Assembly (NCBI GenBank): GCA_005656395.1
Contig: SRSI01000050.1
Location: forward strand, 2,914,001 to 2,978,000
Origin: Strongyloides papillosus
Lineage: Eukaryota; Nematoda; Chromadorea; Rhabditida; Strongyloididae
DNA: 64,000 nt
Direction: 5' to 3'
How positions within the stretch are numbered: position 1 is the first letter of the stretch; the number at the start of each line of letters is the position of its first letter. The position numbers and the translations under genes are program-made. The notes beneath the pieces were generated by a model. It did not search any database. It saw only the letters and a program-made list of their open reading frames with translations, and was not told where the DNA came from. Positions 47,072 through 57,610 of the stretch are shown in pieces.

Positions 47072-49726
47072 TTCCTTTTTTAATTATTAATAAGATTTAA
47101 AAATGCACTACTATTTTTTTCTGTCTGCTTTCTTATTATAGGAAAGAAATATAAAAACCCACAGGAAAAGATGCTTTTAGAGTGACACCGAATTTCGAGA
47201 ACGACAAAAGATAATATTTTAACCCTTTTAAATTGATGGTTAAAAAAAACCTGGAAAAAGAAATTTTTATTATCATTTAAAATGAGTAGAAAAGATGAAT
47301 GGTTAACAATAGAAATGAATTTTAATGGCGTCATGTAATGATTTAATAATTAGTTTGATGATATTTACAATATAACTCCTAAAATTAACAATCTTTGATT
47401 ATTCTCTTTTAAAAGTTTATAGTAAAATACCATCATTTACAATGAATGATATTAGAACATAACAAAATGATTAAAATGATGAAAAAGAAGTCATTCATAT
47501 TTATATAATTTGCATATACTTATATCTTAAACATAGTATTAAAGAAAAGTTTCTATAAGAACACTATCTTCTACTAATTATACCTTTAATAAATTAATAA
47601 TTATTATACTTAATCCAATACAATTAAAGATTAAAACTAAATTATAATTACAAATACGCATAAAGATGTAGTGAAACAAAATACATAATAAGAAAAAAAA
47701 TGATAGATGGTTATTAATATAAACTATTATAGCATGCTTTAATATCATTCTATCAAACTTTTATATAACAAACATATTAAAAAGTAAAACATTTCTTTAA
47801 TCAAAAATCATTCATATCAGGTGTTTATATTGACTAGCTACAAGTTAGAGAATCAATGTGACGACATGAATTAAATATTATAGCGACAAACTAAAAAATC
47901 ATACAAATTGAATAAAAAAAAAGAATAGTAGAAGCAGTATTTCTTATAAGATATTGTACATATATTATGTAGATAATAATTTTGAAACAGTATAAGTATC
48001 TCACTACAATTATTCTCTATTTAAATTTAGAAGTAGTAGACAAAGTATGTTTTAATTTATCTTATTTCATCATAAGAAACAAAATATAAATAAATGTAAT
48101 AAAGATACATATGGGGTGTATATTTAAAAATTTTTATCTATACAATATCAGAGGTTAATAAGGTGTCTGTAAAAATATAGGAAATGATTTTTTTACCCCA
48201 TCAAAAATGCAATCTTAATAAAAAATATTAGGGGGTAGACATTACGAAATGTACTCTAGTAATAATTAACTTTCTAAATACTTTAGTTTAGGCAAAATTC
48301 CAAAATTCTAACGTTGCATTTTTAATGATACCCCTTTAATATTATAGTTTTCATAGATATATTCTGTTCACTAATCTTAATGTTGTTTTTTTGCGTGTAA
48401 TTAAGTCAAGTATAACAGACACTTATACTTAAGCATAAACATTCTCAAAGGATAAATTGTATATGTCATTTTAAATATAAGGAAAAAATTAATGTCTATA
48501 AATTATAATTTCACAGGAAAAGTAAATATATTAATTCTGGTGGGATATTAGATGTAAACAAATAAAGTGTATGGGAGATTATATAATATAATATATAGTT
48601 GGTATTACTTAATAAATTACCAGTTAATAATATTTAAATTTGAAGTATGATAAAAATGACACTTTACACATGAATAGTTTAAGATTTTTATATATATGTA
48701 TCATTAAAACAATATATAACTTCATCTGCAATTAATATAATGTTTAATATATATAAATATAATGATATATGTATTATATACGTCAATTGATAATAAGCAT
48801 ACTTCAAATCATCATAATCAAAAACCCTATACTCATCCAAAATAGAATTCATTTTTTATTTTTGCCTATATTATAAATCTCCTTTTTGATATATATAATG
48901 GAATGTATCTAAGAAATAAAAGAAAAGTATACAACATTGCTATCAAAGGAATGATAAAAGATACTTTTAATTAAGATGTCAGAGAAGTGTTGTATGTAAT
49001 GGTGTATTGTTTCAAATAGTTTAATTCATAGATACTTTGACATCTCATTTTTTTTAATAAAAAGCCTGAATAACATTTAGCCTATGAGTTATAATGTAAC
49101 TTAACTATTAAATATCATCTTTTTATCATATCATTAAAAGCTCTTTATTAATATAAATTTTACCGGAACTTATACCCTAAAATTTATTATATCTGATAAA
49201 CATTATGTTTATTGATTTGAATTATAAAAGATTAAAGTTCATTAAACATTAATAAACATATGAATGAAAAGGAAGGAAATATTAAATAAAAAGAATTGCT
49301 TATGGAAAAATTATTAAATATGAAACACTTGTAGAGGCATTTTTGTAACAACTACACTACTTGACTTTACTTTTTAAAAAAAAATTAGGAAGGAAGATTT
49401 AATAGTAAAGTAGTGCCCTTTTTGGAAACTTCTTTAACTTGTTTCAAAGGAGGAAATATTAAGTACTAACATCTTTTTGTGTTTTGTAAATTAAATATCC
49501 GAAATTGTTCCTGGTACAATTTTAATTAGAAATTTATTTGACATTATTCAACATTCTCACGATTTATATAACTATAAAATATTAAAAAACTTGATTAATA
49601 GTACATAAGAAATCCAAGAAAGTCTTATTTTTATCATAACAAGAAACAACGTGACAAAAAATAGAATCTCTAGAAAATTTAAAAAATACAGAAACTTAAA
49701 ACTACTGAATTCAAATACAAATAAAA
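47072..49726. other. upstream region of the nuclear receptor gene
   Basis: About 2.7 kb, AT-rich throughout. The minus-strand open frame at 47080-47334 is not convincing. No gene, RNA or repeat array recognised; likely regulatory DNA of the receptor gene plus the 3' flank of EFL1. Confidence 0.5.
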
Positions 49727-52529
49727 TTACTTGTTTCTGGATAGATTTCTTTGCTTCTCTGCATTCACAACAATTAATTCATCAGTAAGTAATCCTTTTC
49801 TCCTCCTAATATTATCCATATAAACTTTAGCTTGATTGACACTATCACCCTTATCTCCATAATGCTCCTTCTCATCCTCTGTAGTTGGAATCCAGAAAGG
49901 ATCTTCGTCAATGATCTGCCAATGCGAGAATTCCATAGTAGCAGATGCCATACCAGAGGACTTCTTACGAAGATCCTCACAAAAAGAGAAAGACTCTACA
50001 ACAGGCATGTATGCTTCAATCTCAAAGAGACCATTAGTTTGATTAATGTCTTCATTAATTGTCTTGGCCCTTCTTTGTGAGATGACGGTATGCACTTTAC
50101 CGAGAACACTTGGTGAGGCTTGTATAAGACAACGATACATTGCGGCAACTAATCTCAAAGGATGTTTCTTAAGTGATGCTTGGATCGTCCCTTTGACGGC
50201 ACTTATTAATTGACCCTGAATTGAACAATCAACCTCCTCCTCTGTCATATGGAACTCCTCAACAATAATTGCTACACCGCGTAGGGGTTCATTGGCTAAT
50301 GGTCCCGATGTCATTGTTAAATCAAAACCTCCAGTGAATGCTTGATCAATCCATTTACTACGTGTTTTTGAGGCACTCCAAATATTACTTTGTATATTTG
50401 AATCACCCTCAATGTTGTTGATAAGTAAATTATTCATTGCTTTAGGTGGTCCAAAACACCACACTTTGTCAACGATCTTTGATACATCTTCTTTTGATTT
50501 TTTATACCACCATGTTCCTTTGTATCCAGGAAGTTTCTCCTCACAAAGACTCTTGAAATCATTGTAAAATTTCATCCACTTGGGATCATCACTCTCAACT
50601 TTCTTTTCACGAAGTTTCTTTAATAAACTTCTATTCTTCTGGATGATACTACAAACCTCATCAGGTAGTGGTACTGATCTTAACTTTATATTAATCATAC
50701 CACCTCTTATATTGCATTCAGTCATTTGATTAAAAACAATCTTCGTATACGATAAATTTGTTTCGGGGATAATAGTTTCTAAGAACGGTACAACAGGTGG
50801 TGAGACATCAATATTTACCTGGCCAAGATCTTTAAGATCTTCTATACATTTCTGAAGGTGAACTTCACCAGCTGTTACAAGATTTAATTCTCCATTATCT
50901 GCCTCAAAGACACGTACAGATGAATCAAAGACTGTTAACAACTTGAGGGCCTCCTTCAACTCTTCAAACTCATCGTTTCCTGGAATTGTTGGCATTATGG
51001 AAACATGAACTAAAGGTTCAGTATGTGAAATATTATAACAAATTTCACCGTCTTTGATAAATTCCGAACATATAGTCATACTTTTGAATGTGTTATCAAT
51101 TGTTATTCCACATATTTGACCTGTATTGGCAGAGGTTACAGGAACTAATTCCTTACCCATCATGATATAAAGTTTTGTTATAGTTACTGAACTCATCTCA
51201 TCTGAATCCAATTCATTATCATCATCATCTTCGCATTCAGAATCGTTTTTTCTTGAATTTTTATCTCCTAAGAAGTACAACTTCTGTCCAACAGTAACTC
51301 TCCCAGATAGTACTCTACACATTCCAACTTTTTCATCCTCAAACTTGAACACTTTGGCTATTGTTAAGATTGTCCTACTACTTTCTTCATCAGCTATTTT
51401 GATATCATTTGACAACGGGTGACAGTCAACCTGTAACAAATTCTTCAACCTGTCTTCATTTTCATAACACTTCTTAGGACTGTTACATTTGTATATCGCT
51501 CGAACACATGCCTTCGTCAAAGGCATCCATTGTTTCATGAATTCATCATAAATTTCATTGGTACGTTTCGATTTTGTTGTAATGTTCATCTTACCGGCTA
51601 ATTCTCTCAGCCTATCAACATCATTCTTCTCGAAGGCGCATTTATATATTTCCCACATAGGATCCAAAATCAATTTCTCAAATAATGTTTTCTTTCCTTT
51701 GGCTTCAGCATCATTTAATATCTTCATACCTCCACCAAGGTAAACATCAGAGAAAAGCAAAACTTTCAACTCATCCTTAGACATATTCAACTTCTCCGTC
51801 CATAAATTAGCAAAATCCTCCAATCCAAAGCCAAAACCATGAGTTGCCGAAGCAAATATAACATTTCCCTTAACTGGATCAAAATGAATTCTCTCTTCCT
51901 CTTTATCTATCTCTTCCCATTTATCATCAAGCAAATAAACCTGCAATATTTGACTAATACAACTATTGACATGTTCTATTAACATTCTTATATGTTTATA
52001 TGCTTGAGAAGTATCAAAACCAAGTTCGCAAATTAACCTATCTATCTTGTTGATAACTAAAATAATATCATGACGACATTGTATTGCTTGCCTTAGGACA
52101 GTCTCAGTTTGTGAACATACACCTTCAACGACATCAACAACCAGTACAGAGATATCGGCAATGTATATGGCACTTGAGACTTCTGAGGAGAAATCGACAT
52201 GTCCAGGGCTGTCGATGAGGTTAATGAAGATGGGATTGTAGTATAGGGAGATTGCACTTGATTTCATGGTTATACCTCTGTTTTGTTCATCCTCACGACT
52301 ATCCATGTAACGGAGTTTCCCTGCCATTCTTGAAGATATAATTCCGTTCGAGGATATCAGCGTATCTGCCAGTGAAGTTTTACCGTGATCTACATGAGCA
52401 ACTATGCACACATTTCTAATGTTTTCTGGTCCTGTCTTAAGAATACATAATTAAGGGAATAATACTCTTGAAACTTACTTTAGAAAATGCTTCCGCGAAA
52501 GTTAGTTCTCCATTAATTTTAATGCTCAT
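49727..52529 (-). CDS. EFL1: EFL1 (elongation factor-like GTPase, 60S maturation)
   Basis: Minus strand exons 52479-52529 and 49727-52435 (43-nt intron) give 919 residues. EFL1/Ria1 is the EF-2-related GTPase that, with SBDS, releases eIF6 (Tif6) from cytoplasmic 60S subunits. The G domain shows G1 AHVDHGKTSLADTLISSNG, switch I/II GITMKSSAISL and DSPGHVDF, and G4 NKIDR. ISSNGIISSRMAGKLRYMDS is diagnostic of EFL1 rather than EF-2. The characteristic insertion before domain II contains an acidic stretch (ECEDDDDNELDSDE). Domains III-V follow, with HLQKCIEDL and LRLVAAMY. The diphthamide loop of EF-2 is absent, as expected. It is divergent from LSM1, with the DIRS element now between them. Confidence 0.92.
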
Positions 52530-52967
52530 TTTTAAATAATATTAGTGATTTCAAAACAATTTTTACTTCTTTTCATGGGATGTATATACACATCCAACTT
52601 TCAATTTATATTCAATTTGACGCGGGGTCTTAGAAAGAAAAATATTTCAAAATTGGAGGCTTTTGTTAATTATTGTAAATAGTGGTAATTAACCACTAAT
52701 TTTTATCATCTGGAACTTGATCGAATCCTGCTCAATCTTAGGAACATGGATTTTATTCTCTCCAAAAAGATCCCTTTGTTATGAATTTAAAATTGAGGGA
52801 AAAAATTTACGTGATAAGAAAAAGGATGAATTACATTACTCCAAGTCTTATTCATGGGAATGTTAATTAATTTATCTCTTGACATACATCTATCATTATT
52901 TCTGGGTAACTGGATATTTTTATAGTTTTTACTTAGTTGACCATTGTGTGAGCCGTTAATAATTATC
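52530..52967. other. EFL1 upstream flank, left of the transposon
   Basis: 438 bases between the EFL1 start and the left end of the DIRS element; before insertion this was probably the shared EFL1/LSM1 promoter region. A 60-codon minus-strand frame at 52787-52969 has no family signal. Confidence 0.5.
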
Positions 52968-52977
52968 ATTATATGTC

Positions 52978-53095
52978 GATACTAACGTAGTGAGATTGCT
53001 TTGCATAACGCGGTCTTTTCCTTGGATTTAGTCCTTTTCTTGCACGGAATTTCGGAATTCCGTACAGTTTTGGTGGTGCGCCACTATTTAATCAG
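52978..53095 (+). repeat. left inverted terminal repeat of the DIRS element
   Basis: 118 bases from GATACTAACGTAG to CCACTATTTAATCAG. Reverse complement of 56995-57112, with no mismatch seen. The outermost ten bases (52968-52977) are unique to this end. Confidence 0.93.
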
Positions 53096-53168
53096 TTTTT
53101 TCTTTTCCTTGAATTTTGTCGTTATTATTACTAATATCTAACAAAATCGTTGCCGAATCAAGTTCCAA

Positions 53169-53897
53169 ATGGCTGAAGAACCTGATAATAATGAAATACT
53201 GGGTCTGTTTGGCAATTCAACTCAACAGCCGGCAGAAGAAAGTGCCGATGACCAACTTATCAACGTTCTATTGCACAATAAAAAGTCAATGACGTTATCT
53301 GAACAAGGTATGAAAGCGGTATCCAAAATATTCTCCTGCAAAAGAATATCACATGAAACCATTGAGAGCATCACTGATAGAATGGGCGTTCACCAAGACC
53401 TCCAGTTTCTCGCTCCCGCCTTCAGCACCCCATACTACTCTAAATTAAAAATGAGGTCAGTAGACAGCAACCTTGCCAAAATGCAGGATCACCTACTCCA
53501 GTCAGTCTGTATGTTATCGCACAATGTTGAAGCTGCAACAGGAGATAACAAAAGTGCCGTACTCAGTGCCCTCATTAATATCAAGTATGTTGTCGACGGA
53601 TTAAGTGACATACGTAGAGAAGTCGCCTTTAGAAACTTCTCACCCAAATTCAACAAAGGGCTTCCCAGTGTACCTCTCGATATGGAAGAGAAGGTAACTC
53701 GTATGGATAGTTCTGAAAGAATCTCAATACTTCCTAAGCATGCCGAAGCGTTATTCAAGAATGTGGCCGATACACCACAGGATCTCCTCTCGTTCATCCA
53801 AAGGGAAAACAGAAAAAGATCTTACAATAATACGGCTAACATCGAGCCGGAAAGCAAAAGATTGCGCCAACCGATACGGTGCTACTTGATTACATAA
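53169..53897 (+). CDS. DIRS Gag-like protein (ORF1)
   Basis: 242 residues, starting at an ATG 74 bases inside the left repeat in good context (TTCCAAATGG). It is helical and charged with no zinc knuckle, as is common in DIRS Gag proteins. Examples are DQLINVLLHNKKSMTLSEQG, NLAKMQDHLLQSVCMLSHNV and TPQDLLSFIQRENRKRS. A basic stretch near the C-terminus (RENRKRS, ESKRLRQP) could bind nucleic acid or act as a nuclear signal. Its position upstream of the RT frame, with a 19-base or larger overlap (the RT frame is open from 53840), supports the assignment. Sequence similarity to known Gag proteins was not tested. Confidence 0.75.
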   Translation: MAEEPDNNEILGLFGNSTQQPAEESADDQLINVLLHNKKSMTLSEQGMKAVSKIFSCKRISHETIESITDRMGVHQDLQFLAPAFSTPYYSKLKMRSVDSNLAKMQDHLLQSVCMLSHNVEAATGDNKSAVLSALINIKYVVDGLSDIRREVAFRNFSPKFNKGLPSVPLDMEEKVTRMDSSERISILPKHAEALFKNVADTPQDLLSFIQRENRKRSYNNTANIEPESKRLRQPIRCYLIT

Positions 53898-55729
53898 TAA
53901 ACGGTGTAGATATAGGTATCTTAGGTGAGCCAACACAGCATAAGATAGGTAAGAATAAATTCTCTTCAAAGGAAGAAGAACAGTTTATTGAAAATGAGAT
54001 AAAAGATCTCCTCCGCTCCAACAGTATAAAAGAGCACGACAATCCCAAATGGATTAGCCCCCTAATGGTAGTAACCACTTCAAAAATGAGATTAGTACTA
54101 GACCTTTCTTCACTAAATGATTACATACAACATTTTAGTTTTAAATGTGAGTCGATAAAAGATGTAACGGATCTTCTCGAGCCTAAAGCCTTCTTAACTT
54201 CTATTGACCTATCCGCAGCATACCACAGCTGTGCAGTACGACCACATCAAACTGAATACTTAGGATTCAAGTGGAATAATAAAACATACATTTACCTTGT
54301 ATTGCCCTTTGGAGCTAGTTCAGCACCAAGACTATTTTATAGAATAACAAACACCCTAACCGCCACGATAAGGGCCAACGGTATAAAAATGACGAGATTT
54401 TACGATGATTTTCTAATCACTCATACGGATGAGGATCTGTTAACACGTCATACCGAATACTGCATGAATTTGTTACATGCAGCTGGATTCTCCATTAACG
54501 AGAAAAAGAGTGAGTTGTCACCTAAATATATAATAAAATATCGAGGTTTAGTGATAGATACACTTAAAGAGGAACTTCGCCTCCCCCAGGATAAGCTGGA
54601 TAACATTATTAAAGCAGCCCGTCACATCTCAAATCTCAAGAGGGTAGTTGCACGTCAACTTTATAGCTTATTAGGCATGATAGAATTCTCATCCTATGCA
54701 AACTTCTTAACAAGAATCAAAGCACGTCCACTCCAACGCGCCGTAAATAAATGTATAGGGTTTCCTCCAAATTACAATAGGTATGTGAATATAACAACGG
54801 AAATTAGGCAAGGTCTAGCATGGTATATCAATAACATAGAAGCCACCAATGGGCTGCGATATAATCAGGACCACGCGAGCATAGAGGTTTACACAGACGC
54901 ATGTAATGTTAGTTATGGAGGAATAGTATATTTTCCTGATTACACTTCCCAAAGCGTCCAAGGGTACTTTACGGACGACTTATTATCTAAACATATTAAT
55001 GAGAAAGAACTAATGGCCTTATTCTTCACGTGCTTCGGGCTTTTGCAAAATACATATAATAAAATAGTTAACATTTACTGTGACAATACAACTACCCTAG
55101 CGTTGGTTCATAATAAAGGAAGTGTTAATAAAATATTTCTCTCATCGGAGACGGAAAAGCTACTCGATTTCTTTTACGAGCACAGGCTATATATTAACTT
55201 ATACCATATTCCAGGATCCTACAATCAGGTGGCAGATCGCCTTTCCCGAACAATGCCCGTTACCCTACAAGGCCCAACAGAAGCAACTCTAACTATAAAG
55301 GCAAGAGAAGAAATTAAGGAATTTCTTTTAAATAAATTTAATGTAATAATTTCGGTTGATCTGTTTGCATCTTATGAAAATAAATTTTGTGATAAATTTG
55401 TAACGTTATTTGAAGATGACCGAGCGTTTAGAAGAAATGCCTACTCATTCAACTGGCAGGGTTTAATTGATGAGGAAGTAATAGCATTTCCCCCATGTAA
55501 TCAAGTACTCAGAGTACTGCGTAAAGCGGGTACCGACAAGTGCAATCTTTGGCTGGTAGCCCTAATGTGGGAAAATCAAAATTATTTTCCAGTTTTAATA
55601 TCCCAATTCGGAAACCCTATCCTACAATTATATGGTTCTAATATAGTTAACTTTCCAGACTGTGCAACTCCAATGAAGAACCGAAAGCACAAAGTGGGAC
55701 TTTTCCGAATTTTCTTCAAGTCGCACTGA
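53879..55729 (+). CDS. DIRS reverse transcriptase-RNase H polyprotein (ORF2)
   Basis: The frame is open from 53840 to the stop at 55729; from 53879 it gives 616 residues. The RT domain (about 30-250) shows LVLDLSSLNDYI, SIDLSAAYHS, LPFGASSAPRLF and the catalytic FYDDF (Y175-D177). RNase H (about 330-455) shows EVYTDAC, EKELMAL, YCDNTTTLAL and QVADRLSR, i.e. the D-E-D-D set. The C-terminal region (ISVDLFASYENKFCDKF, then IAFPPCNQVLRVLRK) corresponds to the extra domain that follows RNase H in DIRS elements and is sometimes called a methyltransferase-like domain. There is no ATG before 54065, which lies inside the RT, so translation probably begins by coupling to ORF1 (frame -1 relative to it) or by re-initiation. 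53879 is a GTG. Confidence 0.9.
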   Translation: MLLDYIINGVDIGILGEPTQHKIGKNKFSSKEEEQFIENEIKDLLRSNSIKEHDNPKWISPLMVVTTSKMRLVLDLSSLNDYIQHFSFKCESIKDVTDLLEPKAFLTSIDLSAAYHSCAVRPHQTEYLGFKWNNKTYIYLVLPFGASSAPRLFYRITNTLTATIRANGIKMTRFYDDFLITHTDEDLLTRHTEYCMNLLHAAGFSINEKKSELSPKYIIKYRGLVIDTLKEELRLPQDKLDNIIKAARHISNLKRVVARQLYSLLGMIEFSSYANFLTRIKARPLQRAVNKCIGFPPNYNRYVNITTEIRQGLAWYINNIEATNGLRYNQDHASIEVYTDACNVSYGGIVYFPDYTSQSVQGYFTDDLLSKHINEKELMALFFTCFGLLQNTYNKIVNIYCDNTTTLALVHNKGSVNKIFLSSETEKLLDFFYEHRLYINLYHIPGSYNQVADRLSRTMPVTLQGPTEATLTIKAREEIKEFLLNKFNVIISVDLFASYENKFCDKFVTLFEDDRAFRRNAYSFNWQGLIDEEVIAFPPCNQVLRVLRKAGTDKCNLWLVALMWENQNYFPVLISQFGNPILQLYGSNIVNFPDCATPMKNRKHKVGLFRIFFKSH

Positions 55730-55734
55730 GTGAC

Positions 55735-56658
55735 ATGGATCCCGAAGTTTCACAATCCATTCAACAATCTTACTCAGTTAACACTCAAAAATCCTATTCC
55801 ACACATTTGAGAAATTACCTTAACTTCTGTAAAGAAAATGGAATAAAGGATGAACACTTCTCCTTTAAGAATCTCACCAAATATCTATCAAAGATAGCTA
55901 CCAGTGCCGCTCCATCTACAGTTAATACAATAAAGAATTCACTAGTAGCCATAGCAAAGTTACGTAAGGTAACCTTCTCATCCCATGAAAAAACATTGCT
56001 AAGCAAACTCATAAAAGGGATCCAAGTGAATAACTACAATCATGATATTCAAAAATACATGACATTTGACTTGGACATCATTCTGAGACATATTGAAAAC
56101 AACCCAGCCTCAATGGAAATGTCTATCAAAGATTTAACGTTTACAACAATTACTCTGATCTCCATTGTATCGCCACAAAGGATGAACGAGCTTGCTAGAA
56201 TATCTCTAGATCATATGACCCTCTCGGATGCATGGGCTAATTTCACAATCCCTGGAAGATCAAAAAATTCTACAGCCACTCACAAATTCCACAGAATGCA
56301 CATTCAAAAATATGCAAATCCGAGCCTATGCCTACTCACCGCCCTATCCTTGTACTTAAAGCGTACGGAGCCTATACGCACTTCTCAAAATCTGTGGATA
56401 AGTTACTTCAAGCCACACAAAAATGTCACTGGAACTACACTAGGAAGATGGATCTATAATTACTACCTAACAGCTGGCTTAGATATAGGTAGACCACACA
56501 ACATCAGGGGAGCTGCTGCATCAAAATACTATGAAATAGCAGGGTCTATTACAAATATGATAGAAGCTATTAACTGGGCATCTGAACACTCCTTCTTTAA
56601 GTTTTATCATAAGGAAATTGGGAATAATTTCGGTGCTACTGTTCTCTCCTACAAATAA
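55735..56658 (+). CDS. DIRS tyrosine recombinase (ORF3)
   Basis: 307 residues, starting five bases after the ORF2 stop. DIRS elements insert their circular DNA with a lambda-integrase-type recombinase instead of a DDE integrase. The N-terminal core-binding part has QKSYSTHLRNYLNFCKENGI. The catalytic domain keeps R149 (SPQRMNEL), H255-x-x-R258 (HNIRG), H285 and the nucleophile Y291 (FFKFYHKE). All catalytic positions are present, so the enzyme looks intact. The stop codon abuts the internal complementary region that starts at 56659. Confidence 0.92.
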   Translation: MDPEVSQSIQQSYSVNTQKSYSTHLRNYLNFCKENGIKDEHFSFKNLTKYLSKIATSAAPSTVNTIKNSLVAIAKLRKVTFSSHEKTLLSKLIKGIQVNNYNHDIQKYMTFDLDIILRHIENNPASMEMSIKDLTFTTITLISIVSPQRMNELARISLDHMTLSDAWANFTIPGRSKNSTATHKFHRMHIQKYANPSLCLLTALSLYLKRTEPIRTSQNLWISYFKPHKNVTGTTLGRWIYNYYLTAGLDIGRPHNIRGAAASKYYEIAGSITNMIEAINWASEHSFFKFYHKEIGNNFGATVLSYK

Positions 56659-56759
56659 GCAATCTCACTACGTTAGTATCGACATATAATTGATAATTAT
56701 ACCAGGGATATCGTAGATATCCTGCAAGTATAATTTATATTATATAAGATACTAACGTA
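56659..56759. repeat. internal complementary region of the DIRS element
   Basis: Bases 56659-56690 are the reverse complement of the left outer end (52968-52999). Bases 56686-56759 are the reverse complement of the right outer end (57101-57174). The two arms overlap by five bases (ATAAT). In DIRS-1 such a region templates completion of the ends and formation of a circle. It contains the 7-bp hairpin GGATATC-GTA-GATATCC at 56706-56722. Confidence 0.92.
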
Positions 56760-56994
56760 TGTACCCACCCATCAAAATTTAATCCGAATTATTACTTATA
56801 CTTAATTAATTATTGTAATATTATTAATTATCTATCACCCAGCTACTTGCTGATCAAATACCATTAATATTTACTCTCTTATATCACCAGGTTACATGTA
56901 CGAGTATATATAATTAATTATAATAAATCTTGTTGTGTTAAATTATTGTTCCCACACCTTACGAGTACAGTATCACCTTATCACTTACAAAAAT
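56760..56994. other. DIRS internal spacer
   Basis: 235 bases of AT-rich sequence between the internal complementary region and the right terminal repeat. No open frame. Confidence 0.6.
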
Positions 56995-57174
56995 CTGATT
57001 AAATAGTGGCGCACCACCAAAACTGTACGGAATTCCGAAATTCCGTGCAAGAAAAGGACTAAATCCAAGGAAAAGACCGCGTTATGCAAAGCAATCTCAC
57101 TACGTTAGTATCTTATATAATATAAATTATACTTGCAGGATATCTACGATATCCCTGGTATAATTATCAATTAT
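56995..57174 (-). repeat. right inverted terminal repeat with 62-base outer extension
   Basis: 56995-57112 is the inverted copy of the left repeat; 57113-57174 is unique to the right end and is copied in the internal complementary region. The extension carries a hairpin GGATATC-TAC-GATATCC at 57138-57154 and ACTTGCAG at 57131-57138, a plausible acceptor site for LSM1 transcripts. Confidence 0.9.
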
Positions 57175-57175
57175 C

Positions 57176-57610
57176 ATGAAAATGGAATTACCAAATCCAT
57201 ATCTTGTAGGTGCAGTTTCATTATTTGAATCATTGGGGAAAAGGATAATTGTCCAACTCCGGGATGGCAAAACACTGATAGGAGTTTTATCATCAATTGA
57301 TCAATTTGTTAATATTGTCCTTGATGATGCAGTGGAGAGGATTTTTGTTGATAAGTATTATGGTGACATCCCAAGGGGTGTCTATCTCATCCGTGGGGAG
57401 AATGTAATTTTGGTTGCCGAGGTTGACGAAAAGATGAAGGTTGATTTGAAGGAGGTGGATCCAGCAACGATATTGACGATGCATGATGAGAAAATGGAGG
57501 AGAAACAGAAGGAGGAAGAAAGACGTGCAAAGCTTTTAGGAGAAAGAGGTATTATTGTTAATGAAAGACAAATCAGAGGAAATGAAATGATGTTGGAGAA
57601 TATGTATTAG
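57176..57610 (+). CDS. lsm-1: LSM1, mRNA-decay Sm-like protein
   Basis: Single exon, 144 residues. LSm1 is the subunit that defines the cytoplasmic LSm1-7 ring, which binds oligoadenylated 3' ends and promotes decapping in P bodies. Sm1 reads LGKRIIVQLRDGKTLIGVLSSIDQFVNIVLDDAVER, quoted here only as landmarks: VQLRDGKTLIG and SIDQFVNIVL; Sm2 is YGDIPRGVYLIRGENVILVAEV. These match human LSM1 (LLRDGRTLIG, YGDIPRGIFVVRGENV). The C-terminal helix is longer and charged (EEKQKEEERRAKLLGERG). The ATG follows the right end of the DIRS element by a single base, so its 5' UTR is element-derived. A second Met is at codon 3. Confidence 0.93.
   Translation: MKMELPNPYLVGAVSLFESLGKRIIVQLRDGKTLIGVLSSIDQFVNIVLDDAVERIFVDKYYGDIPRGVYLIRGENVILVAEVDEKMKVDLKEVDPATILTMHDEKMEEKQKEEERRAKLLGERGIIVNERQIRGNEMMLENMY

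Larger units (their letters stand above)
52968..57174 (+). mobile_element. complete DIRS-type tyrosine-recombinase retrotransposon
   Basis: A 4.2-kb element, much richer in GC than its surroundings. It has 118-bp inverted terminal repeats at 52978-53095 and 56995-57112 that are identical base for base as I read them. Inside the right repeat lies an internal complementary region at 56659-56759. It matches, in inverse orientation, the left outer end (52968-52999, 32 bases) and the right outer end (57101-57174, 74 bases). This circle-junction arrangement is the hallmark of DIRS-1. Between the repeats are three open frames (Gag-like, RT-RNaseH, tyrosine recombinase) without internal stops. No target duplication is expected for this class, and ATTAT is present once at each end. 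Identical repeats and open frames point to a recent, possibly active copy. Confidence 0.95.

Noticed and set aside
52787..52969. 60-codon minus-strand frame ending at the left edge of the DIRS element
   Set aside because: No recognisable domain; lies in the EFL1 promoter flank and its ATG overlaps the transposon border.
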